Source: Vigna angularis
Taxonomy: Eukaryota > Streptophyta > Magnoliopsida > Fabales > Fabaceae
DNA: 64,000 nt
Assembly (NCBI RefSeq): GCF_016808095.1
Contig: NC_068974.1
Location: forward strand, 22,552,825-22,616,824
Direction of reading: 5' to 3'
Each line of letters begins with the position of its first letter. The first letter of the stretch is position 1. The notes beneath the pieces are model-generated. The model did not search any database and was not told the origin of the DNA. It saw only the letters and a program-made list of their open reading frames with translations. A program made the translations under genes and the position numbers. Positions 12,229-23,196 of this stretch are shown here, one piece after another.

Positions 12229-13776
12229 TGTAAAACTCCAAAATATGGTATTTTAGAAGTGGTGGTAGTCTAAAAATAGTGAGACTCAATTATTTTAATG
12301 TTAAATGGTTCTATTATAAATAATTTTTTTATAAACGAGTTTCATTATTTAAAACGTATCATCTCTCTAGAAACCACTTTTCTAGAGTTCTCTACCTTCT
12401 CTCTAAGAGTTCTAACTCCTGAGTCATCTCTTTGACGATTAGGAGGTACCTATTCAACCACGACAATGAGGTCTGTGTTTCTACCCGATCAGTTTCTTTA
12501 ATAGATAAGTTTTGACTCTTTTTTTCCCTTTCGTTCCTAAATCTGTTGTAAAGGAATTTAATATTGTTGCATGTGTAATCATGCCTCTCTTACTCGTTCT
12601 TAATTCGTCTAGAGCTCTAAGTACTTTGTCCATTTGCAATTTGGTGTTTCGTAGGCTCGTCTGGGAATTTCTTGCGGTTCAAGTAATCGACAAAGCATTT
12701 TTAGAGTTATGCAGTTTCTTTAAGAGGTAAGGGAAGCTAGAATTCTTGCTTTAGTATGGTTATATTAAAAAATTGGTATTTCTATGAATGATTATTGATT
12801 TTGAAGAAATTACTATAATTGAGTGATTTATAAGTTTGTTAATTGTCAATTTGGATGGTATGATGTTGAGTGTAACTGAAATTGTGTGATCTTGATGTGT
12901 TATATTGTTATGAAGGTGTTTGATGAAGTTGTGTTGTTATTAGAAACTGAATTCAAAGTGATTGTGATGAGAAATGGTTACTTGTTTAGTTTTAAGTCTA
13001 AAAATGAGAGGTTTACATGAGTGAGTTTGAGAAATAAAGGCTTTTGAGAGTGAACCATTATTTAGGTACTGTCATGAGGTAGATTGGGACTTGTTGGATG
13101 TATATTGGGGATTTGAAATCTGAGCTATAGTGAAAGTGAAGTTTATAGTTGAAGTTTAATAGTGTTTTGAAGGAAAAAGTGGGATTTTAGGTAGTGAAAT
13201 TGTGACAGAAGGATTATAAACTTGTTTAAGGTATTTTGGGTCTATTATGAGATGTTTTGTGACTTGTCTAAGCATTGAGATGGAGGAGATCTGATGTAAG
13301 AGTGTCTAGTGGTTATAGGTAGAGTTTAACTTGGTTTAGAACTAGTTTTTGGGGGTTTGGACTAGTGAGAAATTGAACTATGGGTTTTGTGCTTAAAATG
13401 TCTTTTTCGAGGGTATTAATAAGTCATTTGGGACTTGTTGGAGTCCGTAAGGTGTTTGAAAATAAGCCATAGTTGGTGGAATTCAATTTGGGTTTATAAA
13501 GTGAGATTTTGATAAATTTTAGTTTGAAATCTTGTGTTCAATGAGTTTAGAATGTGTTTAGGTTGGTTTAGAAACATTTATTTAGGTATATTTGAGTCTA
13601 GAATACAATCTAGGGATGTTAGAAGTTGGAAAATATGCATAGGATAGGTCATGAGGGGTTGAGGGGTGCAAATTCTGCAGATTTGATGGTGCAGAATTAT
13701 TCAGTCTCACTGAGTGAACTCCCACTAAGCGAGCATAACACTTCTAGCTGACCGAACTCCCCGCTGAGCTAGAGGT

Positions 13777-16537
13777 TGTTGGGTGACCGACAAGTGTACC
13801 GGATCGTAGCAAGTAATATAAAATGGTAAGATCAAGTATCATTTCCCAAGAGACTCACGACACTAAATAGTTGTGCTTTTGCTTAACCAATTAAGACCGA
13901 AAACAATATTTTGGGGGTTTTGAATGCAAAGTGCAGAAAAATAAACATGAATGCAATTTGATCAATTGAGGATAAGCACAAAAGTGAATGGATGATGTTG
14001 ACAATATTAGATAAATATGTTGTTGAGGTTAGATTTCACTAAGTTTACTCGCATGTATATAAGAATTCTCCTTCTTTCATTAACGTCAACGTCACTCTCT
14101 AAATTACTTAAAACTCGATCCCTCGGCGAAAAAAGCCTATCCTTAATTACTAGGTCACAATCCCTAATAATTAATTTTGCATTAAGATTAAGAGCTTAAG
14201 ACGACTGTTAAGACTCCAACAAATGTACTGGAAGACTTGAGAACAAGTAATATAAAGGGTAAGACCAAGTATCGTTTTCCCTAGAGACTCACGACCTAAA
14301 CAGTCATGTGATTTCTTGATTAATTAAGACTTGAGAACAAAATCATTAGGTTTGTAATGCGAAAATTAAACATGAATGCAAGTTGTGATCAATTGACAAA
14401 AAGAATGCACAGGTGAATGGTTTGTAAAATATGAGATGATTATGTTGTTCGGGGTTTCGACTTCTCCTATCCACTCTCATGTATTTATGAATTCATCTTC
14501 ATCATTAATGTTAATGCCACTTTCTAATTTACTTTAAACCCGATGTCTCGGTGAAGAAAGCCTATCCTTAATTACTAGTTTACAATGTATTTTCTCCCTA
14601 GCAATTAATTCTGCATTACATACGCACAAAAGCTTAAAGGTAACCAAAACTCATATCCCTATGTCTAGGTAATACTGCTTTTGGGAGAAATTCCCCAGAT
14701 CTAGATTTTCCCGTATGTGTCCATATCAACAAAATCAATTATCATGTTGTGAATGAGTTAAACAAAGCAATGCATAAAGTATAGAGGAAAAACCCTAACA
14801 ATTAATGAATGAAGTATATATAATATAAATCAATTCAATACATGAGAGTTTCAAAGGATTACATCGTTTTCCCAACAACAATTGAAGTTTAGTTCACCAT
14901 AGACATGGTGAAACTAGATGAATAATGGAAAAGAATGAAAGATAAAACCCTAAAAGTTGAAGATAGGAGCTTCCGCATCCAAATCCGCCTTCGAGGGGTG
15001 AAAGGGTGTGTTTCTACGCCTCTTCTGTCAAAAAGATACCCTCTCTAGGTCGTCCAAATCATTAAATAGCTCGAAATAATTACAAAAAACACAGCCCAAG
15101 CCCACTCGCCGGCGCTTAGTGCCTCAACTTAGGGCGCCCAGACGTGACTGCGAGAGCTCTGCGCTCAGCACCCCTGGAATGGCACCCAAGCGTCACCTGC
15201 GGTACTAAAATGGTGCTCAGTGGTACTGGAAGGGCGCTCAATCCTGAGTGCGAGATTGTTGTGCTGAGGGCCTCAGAACAAGGGCAGTCAGGCGCCAATG
15301 CGAGACTTCAGCGTTGAGGGCCTCCAAAAGGGTGCTCAGGCGCCACCAACGATTCCTCTTTCTGATACTTTTCCAGTTTTTCCTGAGTTACAACTCCTTG
15401 CTACTTGAACTGTTCTTGCAAATCATCCTAATTCCTGTTAAAACAAGGAAAACCAAGCATAAAACCAATAACTCCACCTTCAACTCTCTTATTCTCATAA
15501 CTAAAGCAAAATCATGATTTCAAGCTAGTTTTCAAGTCACAAAGGGTGTTTTTAGTATCAAAATTAAGTATAAAAAAATGGTATTTCAACCGTTATCAAC
15601 GACCAAGACTCATACCCCCATCCGTGAGAAATATTGCTTTTCGGAATAATTCTACAAGAACTTTGTAAGGAACCTCCTAGCACTCATGCAATTCATACAT
15701 CATGCTATGAATGAGTTAAACAAAGCAAGCATTGATCACAAAAGAATTACCTTAACAATTAACGAAAGAAGCATATATTATTATGAATCAATTCAAATAC
15801 ATGAGAGTTTCCAAGGTTACATCATCCCCCAAGAACAAATAGAATTACAATGGAATGAAAAGAGATAGAAAACACCCTAGGAATAGAAGAGGAGAGCTCT
15901 AGTATCCCTAAATCTGCCCCCAAGGGGCGAAACACGTGTTTCTGTGCTTATGCCATCAAGAGATACCAACCCTAGGACATCCAGGTCTTTAAATAGGGCA
16001 GAAAAATAACAGAAAATGGGTCCAAGCCCAAAATAGATAAGAAAAATAATTGAAAACGGGTCCAAGCCCATAACGCTGGCGCTCAGCGCCCCACTTAGGG
16101 CGCCCAAGCGTCGAACGACAGAAACTGGTGCTCAGCGCCCTTAGAAGGGCGCCCAGGTTTGACTTGCGGCCTTTAACTGGCGCTCAGCGCCCAAAACTTG
16201 CGGTCAGCGCTACTTTTTCTACACATTCCACCGCTCAGCCCCAGAAACTAGCGCTTAGCCGCAAGGGATTTTTTCAGCATTGCGTTTTTTTCTCTTTTTC
16301 TGCAGTTCTGCTCGCTCCTTGAGTTTCGACTCCTTCATACTTTGACTCCTGTTCCAAATCACTTCATTAACCTACTAAAACAAGGGAATTTAGTCATAAA
16401 ATCATTAAGTTCAACCTCAATTGTCTTATTCACACAATTTAATAGAAAACATGATTCCAAGCAAGTTTGTAAGTCAAAAAGGGTGCATTTAGTATCAAAA
16501 ATTATATCACAAATAACGGTACTTTCAATCGTTATCA
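13777..16537 (-). mobile_element. solo LTR A, containing a second solo LTR
   Basis: The element starts tgttgggtgacc and ends cgttatca. It is flanked by perfect 5-bp duplications gaggt (13772-13776 and 16538-16542). Without the nested copy at 14206-15598 and its duplication it is about 1363 bp. The interior phrases caagtaatat and taagatcaagtatc occur again in copy B. Orientation is inferred from the family, in which the minus strand begins TGATAACG. No coding sequence is present. Confidence 0.8.
14206..15598 (-). mobile_element. solo LTR B nested inside solo LTR A
   Basis: It starts tgttaagactcc and ends ccgttatca, with perfect 5-bp duplications acgac on both sides (14201-14205, 15599-15603). 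It aligns with LTR A along its length, including the aagtaatataaa block near the left end and the agtatcaaaatt block near the right end. So the same family inserted into its own earlier copy, and both then lost their interiors. A GC-rich internal block (about 15100-15340) with ggcgctcag motifs matches 16075-16260 of copy A. Confidence 0.8.
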
Positions 16538-17344
16538 GAGGTGAGTGAGCAGAACCCACTGTTTCTGTTTTCGAAAGTTTGGTGCACTGAGGGACTAGTC
16601 CAGATCCTGTTTTGAATGTTTCTTTGTTTTATGATAAATTTAAGATATGTTTTGACTTTGAGGATGGTGTAGAAATATCTATAGTATTCTATGATGGTTT
16701 ATTCTTGAAGTTATGTATGTATTTGATGTATGATTAAAGATGATACTCTAATGGGGGTTATCCTAACACTCTAATGGTCTTTCATTCTCAAGTAGAGAAG
16801 ATTGACACATGTGTTGAGAGTAGTATGAGGTCTTTGTCTTGGGTGCTTCCAGTATTATCTAAAGTGTGGAATAGACTAACCTTGTGAGTGTGGTAGGGTG
16901 AAACACGTTGGCAATGGCTTTGCAAAGCAATAGAGGCCACACAAGTGCACGCCCACCATAGCTCGACATTCATACTAAATCTGGATAGTCAGTCTAGGTG
17001 TTTGCATGTTAAGATGTTTGGATTGATGTATGTGATGTAAATGATTTATGTATGCCATGTTATGAATGTTATATGATTTCTTTGGTATCTAGCTTACCCT
17101 TGTTTTTCTGATTGTCTGTCTTTGTATGTTGTTTCTCTTTTGCATGATCACCTAATGGTGTGAGCTTAGGGATTCACCTATTCAGTTGTTCCAGCTAGAG
17201 GTGAGGGAGAAACATATGAGTTGTTAGATAGATCTACAGAAGTAGATCTCTTCTTTGAAGGAGGTTTATTTTACATAGTTGTTCTTTTAGCATCTATGTA
17301 ATGTTTCATTTTTGTAGTTTTTACTCTTAAAATGGGATGTTACA

Positions 17345-18594
17345 TTAATGGTATCAGAGTAGTTCGTCCTTAGGATGACTTGTAGGTGGTGGATTTGTCG
17401 TGTCTTCCCTATGAAGAATCGAGTCTAAATGGTATGGTTTACCATTTCCTCCAAGTCTAGATAGTAGAGTTGTGTATCTAAGTAGATGTTTTGAGAACAG
17501 AAAACGTCTTAATAGGAGTAATGAGGGTGCACACTCATAACTTGATATCAGAGATGATTTTCCTTTCTTAATTCTAAAGGTTTGGGGAATAAAGGGTTGT
17601 GATTCTAGTGTTGTTGTCTATAGTAATTTTTGTCTTGTTCTTGTCTTTGTGGTAGTGTATTGTGCTCTATAATGGTAGAGGAATGCAGATTCAAGGACAA
17701 ATTGACCTGTATATCTTCATTAGAATTGGTTTAAGCCTTTGAGACAAATTCTTGTCTCGAAGATAAGGAGTTAGAAGACTAGAGCTTTTGAGTTTCCAAG
17801 AATGTATTATGATGTTTGGAGGTAAAAACATCGTTTTCATTAGAAGATTTTCAAGAACACAGTTAAGGGAGTAGAAATCACAAGTTGTTCCAAGAGAAGT
17901 TTGGGTAAGCATTGGTGTAGCAAGGTTTGAGAAATCAGTTTGGTTCAGTGTATCAATAACGTGGGAGGTCAAAAGAAAGGAAAGTGTTGATGAGCAACTG
18001 AGTAGCATTGGGTGAGATTGGCAACATGTTTCGATGTATCAATGATGTTTGAGATCCGAATAAAAAAAGTGGTGGATGGTTTGAAGCTTGAGTTAAGAAA
18101 GGATTATGAATTCTAAAGTGGACCAAGGGGAATCAATATCTAGAAAGGAAGTAGAAGAAGAAGAGTTTGAGAAACAGTTGTGAAAGACATAAAGCAGATT
18201 TAAGGAGAGTTTAGTAGAAGGAAGAATTTCCAAGTTGAGAGAACATGAAGTCTTTGAGGAGAGTTGAAGTATTGTAAGGGTTGTGAACTGAGTAATAATC
18301 AGATGGAGATGGATAATATTAGAAGTAAGTGGATGCATCAGAGTCAAGTATAGAGGATGTTTCGATATCAATGGTTCGAATAGGAGAAAGGTTTGACCAT
18401 GGGTTGGGATTGAAGATTTCAAGCACTGAAGGAAGTAGTACATCAGAACGCCAATTTTGTAAGAAAAGATAAGGTAAGAGAATTAAGAGTACAATGTGTG
18501 AGGAATTGGGAAGAAAGGTTTTAAAATAGATAAAATAGGAGTGGCTACAATATAAGTTATTGAATTGATTATCGAGATGATCAGAGAGTTGGGT
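17345..18594 (+). mobile_element. decayed Ty3/gypsy leader/internal sequence
   Basis: This follows the LTR end and primer-binding site. The phrase agttcgtccttaggatgact resembles the corresponding stretch of the relic at 2480-2515. No gag or pol frame is recognisable, so the segment is decayed or is leader only. It is cut off at about 18595 by a different repeat. Confidence 0.45.
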
Positions 18595-19510
18595 TGTGTC
18601 GCAACCGGAATCGCGACGGGACGACGATCCATAATCCGAAAAAAAGAAATTTGAAAAAAGAGATTTGGAGTCGCCACCATAGTTTATTCTGGAAAACTAT
18701 GGAAAAACCATAAAATGATAAGGCATGGTCAATTAGAACCAGATTCTTGGTTCGGGAGTCGGTTACGTGTAGGGAAGGTATTAGCACCCTACAACGCCTG
18801 CCTTAAGGCAGTACCTTTAACTAAATGCGCGAATATGGATGTGGTTTTCAAAATGTTTAACTTTCCCTTAAAATAAAATTCTAAAGAAACAAACGATATT
18901 TTTTAGTTTTTTGGGCCCGACAAGGATTCACCTTGCTCCTACGTATTCCCATTTAGAATGAGAAATCAGGGTTCCGTAGTTCATTTTGAAATTGTTTGAG
19001 AAATTTGCTTGAAGAAATTGATTTTGGATTTTTGGGGAAATGAACCTGACAAGGACTGGCCTTGCTCCTACGTATCTCCACTTTTGATGGAGAATCAAGG
19101 ATCACGTAGTTCTGACGAGGCGATATTGTTTGTTGTTTGAAATTGTTGATGTTTTTAGTTTTTGATGATTTTATATTTTTTTGTATTTTTATGAAACAAA
19201 CAGAAAATGTTTTTAGCACAAGGACGATGCGTGCGATCACACATGTGCCTAAACCTTTAAAACATTTTATTATTATTTGAGAAAAGAGGAAAGGTTTTTA
19301 GCACAAGGACGATGCGTGCGATCACACATGTGCCTAAACCTTTAAAACATATTTTTGATTTTTTTTAGAATTTATGTATTTTATCTTTCTTCATTCATTT
19401 TTTTTTATTTTGTAATTTTTTATGTAAAACGAAACAAATAAGTTCAATAGATAAAACAAAATGGTGGGGAAACTATACAAGGAGGGCATGCAATAAAACC
19501 CACTTTCTAA
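18595..19510. mobile_element. Ogre/Tat-like LTR retrotransposon fragment
   Basis: It begins tgtgtcgcaaccggaatcgc and continues with gagtcgccacc and ggtattagcaccctac, phrases I associate with Ogre/Tat LTR regions in legumes. Two internal duplications are visible. The block gcacaaggacgatgcgtgcg (through aaacctttaaaac) occurs at about 19215 and 19300. The block gacaagga..ccttgctcctacgtat occurs at about 18918 and 19047. The right boundary is not defined. The family assignment is from memory of sequence style. Confidence 0.45.
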
Positions 19511-20077
19511 CATGTTTTGTTGAGGTTTAAAATTGCTTTTGGTTTAAAGTTTAATATTCATATATAGTCATAATTATACGAATGTAACCAAAATATTGCA
19601 CTCGCTAAACCGAAATTGTAAAATTAGTCTAATCCTAATAGAGATATACGTTTATCATTTTTCCTTTCAATAATAGATATATAAAACTTATAATAAATAA
19701 CAAAGCAAGTTATAATAAATTTTTAAAATAAACTTTAAGATCATTCTAATAAGTATATTTTAAAATTAATTTAATCTTATAAAATCCAGTATAAATGAAA
19801 TTTATATCTAAAAATATATTATAATTTAATTTGATATGTAATTAATACGAGATTTTAAGGAAACCTTAATGAAACAATATTAAAAGTTGAGAATGAAAGA
19901 CTAGGGCTGGGCAAAAATATTTGTACTGTACTGAATTATAGTTAAATATATTATATTATACTTAAAATAAACTAATTTATTTTTACTAAAAACTAAATAT
20001 CCTATTTTTGGTTCGGTTTAAATAAACTAAACCTATTATATTTGTAATACAGTTAACTGGCCTGTGTTTTTATTTTT
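19511..20077. other. AT-rich sequence with a possible hAT/MITE end
   Basis: The phrase tagggctgggcaaaaat at about 19911 resembles a plant MITE terminus. No partner end is seen before the MULE begins at 20078. Nothing else is recognised. Confidence 0.3.
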
Positions 20078-21617
20078 GGTTTAATACCTATTTTGGTCCC
20101 TCAGTTTACTAGATGTGTTCAAATTGATCCTTCTTTTCTTAAAAATTCATAAACGTCCCATGTTTTGTAAAAAATAGTTCAAGTTGATCCTTTCTGCTTA
20201 CGGTGTTAAAAATACTAACGATAGGGTTGCTCCCCTGGCCAAAACTGAATGACCTGTCGAGTTAGTCATTGTGTGGCAAGTTCAACCATTGAGGGACTAC
20301 CACGTGGTAGTCCCCTTCCCACTCAAAACCGGAAGCTTCATCACACTTCTCCTTCTTCTACCATCACTGTAACCCTCATTACCATTAACCAGTCATATTG
20401 AATATCGAACCATACTGCAGCCTCCATCGCAACTTCTCCTTCATTACCTTTAGGTTAAAATCAATTCGTGATTTGTGGCTCATTGAAGGTACAAATCGAA
20501 TTCCGACAAAGAAGGCAATGAAATTTTGATGAGAAAAATTGGAGACAGTGAAGTTTTGCACTTGGGATTATACTGTATTATTATTCAGTTCTAAGCACAA
20601 ACTGCATAGTGGAATCAATGTTGACATGTTAATGGATCTTTTAGTTTAAGTCCAAACCAGTTTTTGAAAGAATGAGCACTTTAGGATTGAGGTTGCAGAA
20701 AGGGAACAGTCGTTCCCTCAAAAACACCAGTGACCAATCTTCCACAATGAACAATTTATGAAATCAATAAAAGAAAATGTTTCAGAGAGATTCTTCCTGA
20801 TTCATTTACCCTCAGCCTTCAGTCTAAGTGCGAAACCCTAGCTTTCTCGGCATCAATAATAGACTTCATCAACTTCACTGCATTCTCCAGCTTCCCCTTC
20901 GCATTCACCACAACATAATCAAAATTCTTCAAAAGTTTCATCTCCTCTTTCACATGGCGGCGCCCTAAATATCGACCCTAAGAACGAGGGCGTATTGGAG
21001 AAACTCCTCCCGCTCCACCATCCCGAGAAACTCCTCCTTCAAGAAGAGGAGGTAGTCCTTATCGTCGACTTTGGTGGGGCAGCGAGGACGCGATGTGGCA
21101 GTGACGACCAAGTGGAGGCTACGACGGGCCTCACGGAGGCGCGTGATAAGGGTGTCTTTGCCAACGCCGTTGAAGCCGCTGATGGTGATGATGAGAGGGT
21201 TGGGGTTGGGAGAGAGAGGGTCGGAGCTGAAGGGGGAGCCTAGGGAAGCTTCTAGAGGGTGGAAGAGATCAGCGCGTTCGAGCATTTAGGATCGGCGTGC
21301 TCCACTCCACTGGCTTCTTTCCCGCCGTGATAACCCTGACCTTCAGCACTTCACTTATGGTAATCCACGTCATTAAGTTTTATTTTTAAAATCGACACCT
21401 CAATTCATTTCAGAGTGCCACGTAATGATAAATTGGACAGTTCATTCAGTAGTTGCCAAGAGATCAACTCTGCCGTTAGTTTTTTAACGTCGTAGGCAAA
21501 AAGGATCAACTTGAACTATTTTTTTTACAAAACATAGGATGTTTATGAATTTTTTAGAAAAGAGGGACCAATTTGAACACATATAATAAATGGAGGGACC
21601 AAAATAGGTATTAAACC
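20078..21617. mobile_element. Pack-MULE carrying a guanylate kinase fragment
   Basis: The terminal inverted repeats are about 150 bp long: 20078-20228 begins ggtttaatacctattttggt, and 21467-21617 is its imperfect reverse complement (roughly 85-90% by eye). The flanking 9-mers are tttattttt (20069-20077) and ttaattttt (21618-21626), 8 of 9 matching, the size expected of Mutator-like target duplications. No transposase is present. The cargo is a rearranged guanylate kinase copy on the minus strand, so this is a non-autonomous, gene-capturing MULE. Confidence 0.8.
20819..21285 (-). pseudogene. guanylate kinase fragment (organellar type), rearranged
   Basis: Guanylate kinase phosphorylates GMP to GDP. 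The minus strand encodes the P-loop region (PLIITISGFNGVGKDTL) and the GMP-binding stretch (VVTATSRPRCP, then VDDKDYLLFLKEEFLGMVER). It then jumps from YALV straight to LRVDI and hits a stop at about 20965. In another frame the C-terminal part follows ([20 protein letters not shown], then SIIDAEKA) and ends at TGA 20819-20821. Compared with the family, the segment between YALV and LRVDI and most of the lid and following region are missing. The copy has no introns. Loss of core segments and a frame change make an active kinase very unlikely. It lies wholly within the MULE inverted repeats, so it was probably captured from a genomic or processed copy. Confidence 0.8.
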
Positions 21618-21708
21618 TTAATTTTTTTAAGTTTCTTGAGTTCTCATTTCCACTTTGTCCCAACGAAAACCCTACGCAATTCAAGACCTTTTGCTTGCAA
21701 ACTAATCA

Positions 21709-22170
21709 GTGACCGGTTTCGATCGGGAAGTGCCCAGCACAGTGTACCGACGTGGCGTTGAGCGTAGCAGCGGTGTTGCTTGGTGCTTGTAATCCCAAGA
21801 CTGGGGCTAGGATCGTTGCTTTGGTTGGTGGTCCCTGCACTGAAGGACCTGATTCGGTAAATGAATTTATGTTCTTCGCTATACTGCCTTCAAATGGAGT
21901 CATTGGTGATAAATGATTTTATTACAAATGGGTCGAAGGAATTTATGTTTTTGCGGGGATTATGAAGTCTGCTCATTTTCATCTTCTGTTTGATGGACAT
22001 TATTGTTTTGAAATTTGAATCAATAGATTGGAGTAGCAGAAATCAAAGTTGCAGTTGAAAAAACTGATGGCCTTGTTGTCCTGTCTGAAATTTTTGGTCA
22101 TTCGGTCTTCAAGGACTCTTTTAAGCGTCTTTATAAGGATGGGGAGCAATCTCTTGGTCTTTGTTTCAAG
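21709..22170 (+). pseudogene. SEC23 (COPII coat) gene fragment, two exons
   Basis: SEC23 is the COPII coat subunit that activates SAR1 at ER exit sites. A first segment encodes [20 protein letters not shown] and [13 protein letters not shown], ending at a GT donor near 21859. After a 168-bp intron an acceptor at 22024-22026 leads into [20 protein letters not shown] and [20 protein letters not shown], both matching the central part of plant SEC23. Upstream and downstream exons are absent, and an in-frame TGA lies right at the left edge. It is a fragment of the gene with its intron kept, so it arose by DNA duplication or capture, not retroposition. It lies directly between the MULE and the disrupted DUF674 gene. 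Confidence 0.8.
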
Positions 22171-22629
22171 TGGGTCTATATTTCAATCTTTTGTTCAATA
22201 CTTCAATTTTAAATTCAATTCATCCCGAGGAAGTTATTTATTTTGGTTTGTTTATATTCTCATCCACATTAATTTTGTATAAACTTATTGCTCCCCTGTC
22301 TCACCATTTCAGTATGAATCATAGTTGATGCCGAGAATTTTTTTCTCTAGTTTGTATAAACTCTCTAGTTTTTCTGTAATCACTTTCAAGTTTTTGTTTA
22401 TTCACTTTTCTTTCTTGAAATACATTGAAGAAGTTAAACCCATAAGCCATGACATTATTCTATAGCCGAGAGCATGTGCAGTATAAGATTTACTTTTTCT
22501 TTCTGATGATTCCGAAAGATGGTTAGTTGTAGTGTTTACACACCTCACACTTGTCTTCTGAATTTTTATTCCACTATTGGCTAACATATATGGATTGAAT
22601 ACTTGTTATTAAATACTTGTTATTAATTT

Positions 22630-22683
22630 CATGATCACGGACGATCCGAGGTTTTCCCGAATTCATTGGATAAAATTGTTAAT
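22630..22683 (+). pseudogene. DUF674-family gene, part left of the CACTA insertion
   Basis: The plus strand reads EVFPNSLDKIVN up to the CACTA border. With one copy of the AAT target duplication it continues in the same frame at 50795 as VLKDSGTEIMSSIRERTVN. Just upstream ATGATCACGGACGAT would encode MITDD, a typical DUF674 phrase, but it is one base out of frame with EVFP. So the gene already carries a frameshift. No further upstream exons were found. DUF674 proteins are plant-specific and of unknown function. Confidence 0.6.
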
Positions 22684-23010
22684 CACTAGTGCAGCGAGGG
22701 GATTTTACCGCGGTTATTTTTCACTATACGTAGCGGTTTACGAACCGCGGCATATTCAGCCGCGGTAGTAAGTCAGAGACTTTAGGCCGCGGTTATGACC
22801 GCGGTATATAGGTTGCCGAATATGCCGCGGTTGTCCAAGGAACCGCTGCCTAAGTCCATTAATTTAAAAATAAATAAATTTGTCCACGATATGCCGCGGT
22901 TTCACCCGCGGCAAAAGACTCCCCGATATGCCGCGGGTGTAGCACTAACCGCGGCCATATGTCTCATTTTAAAAAAAAAATGAAACACTATAGGCCGCGG
23001 TTGTGACCTC
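22684..23010. repeat. left subterminal repeat array of the outer CACTA (CCGCGG type)
   Basis: About eleven CCGCGG palindromes occur in roughly 300 bp, mostly as atgccgcggtt and its complement aaccgcggcat, in both orientations. In En/Spm elements such arrays bind the TNPA-type accessory protein, and they are the parts most heavily methylated in plants. That role here is by analogy. Confidence 0.85.
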
Positions 23011-23196
23011 CCCTGCAGTTTTTTAAAATTGCAGGTCTGTTTTTGTGATATCCACTACCACAAAAACAGACCTGCATATAAAAACATGTACACAAATTCA
23101 ATTTGAACATAACAAACACATGTTCAAATGTATTTCAACATCAAATAAAGTACAAAGTCTAAGAAAATTCAATCTAATCAAATGCAATGTTTAAAT

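Larger units (their letters stand above)
12229..17344 (+). mobile_element. LTR of a plus-strand Ty3/gypsy element, interrupted by a nested solo LTR
   Basis: The right end is clear: gggatgttaca (to 17344) is followed four bases later by TGGTATCAGAG (17349-17359), the initiator-methionine tRNA primer-binding site. The left end at tgtaaaactcc (12229) is inferred from its LTR-like start and a TATA-like box (ttataaata) about 85 bp downstream of it. After subtracting the insertion at 13777-16537 and its 5-bp duplication the LTR is about 2.35 kb, close to the 2477-bp solo LTR at 8948. Confidence 0.55.

Noticed and set aside
15100..16330. GC-rich frames with repeated ggcgctcagcgcc motifs
   Set aside because: The block occurs in both copies of the solo LTR and shows no protein similarity. 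It is LTR sequence.
21706..21903. Minus-strand 65-residue frame
   Set aside because: It is antisense to the SEC23 exon, which has clear family similarity on the plus strand.
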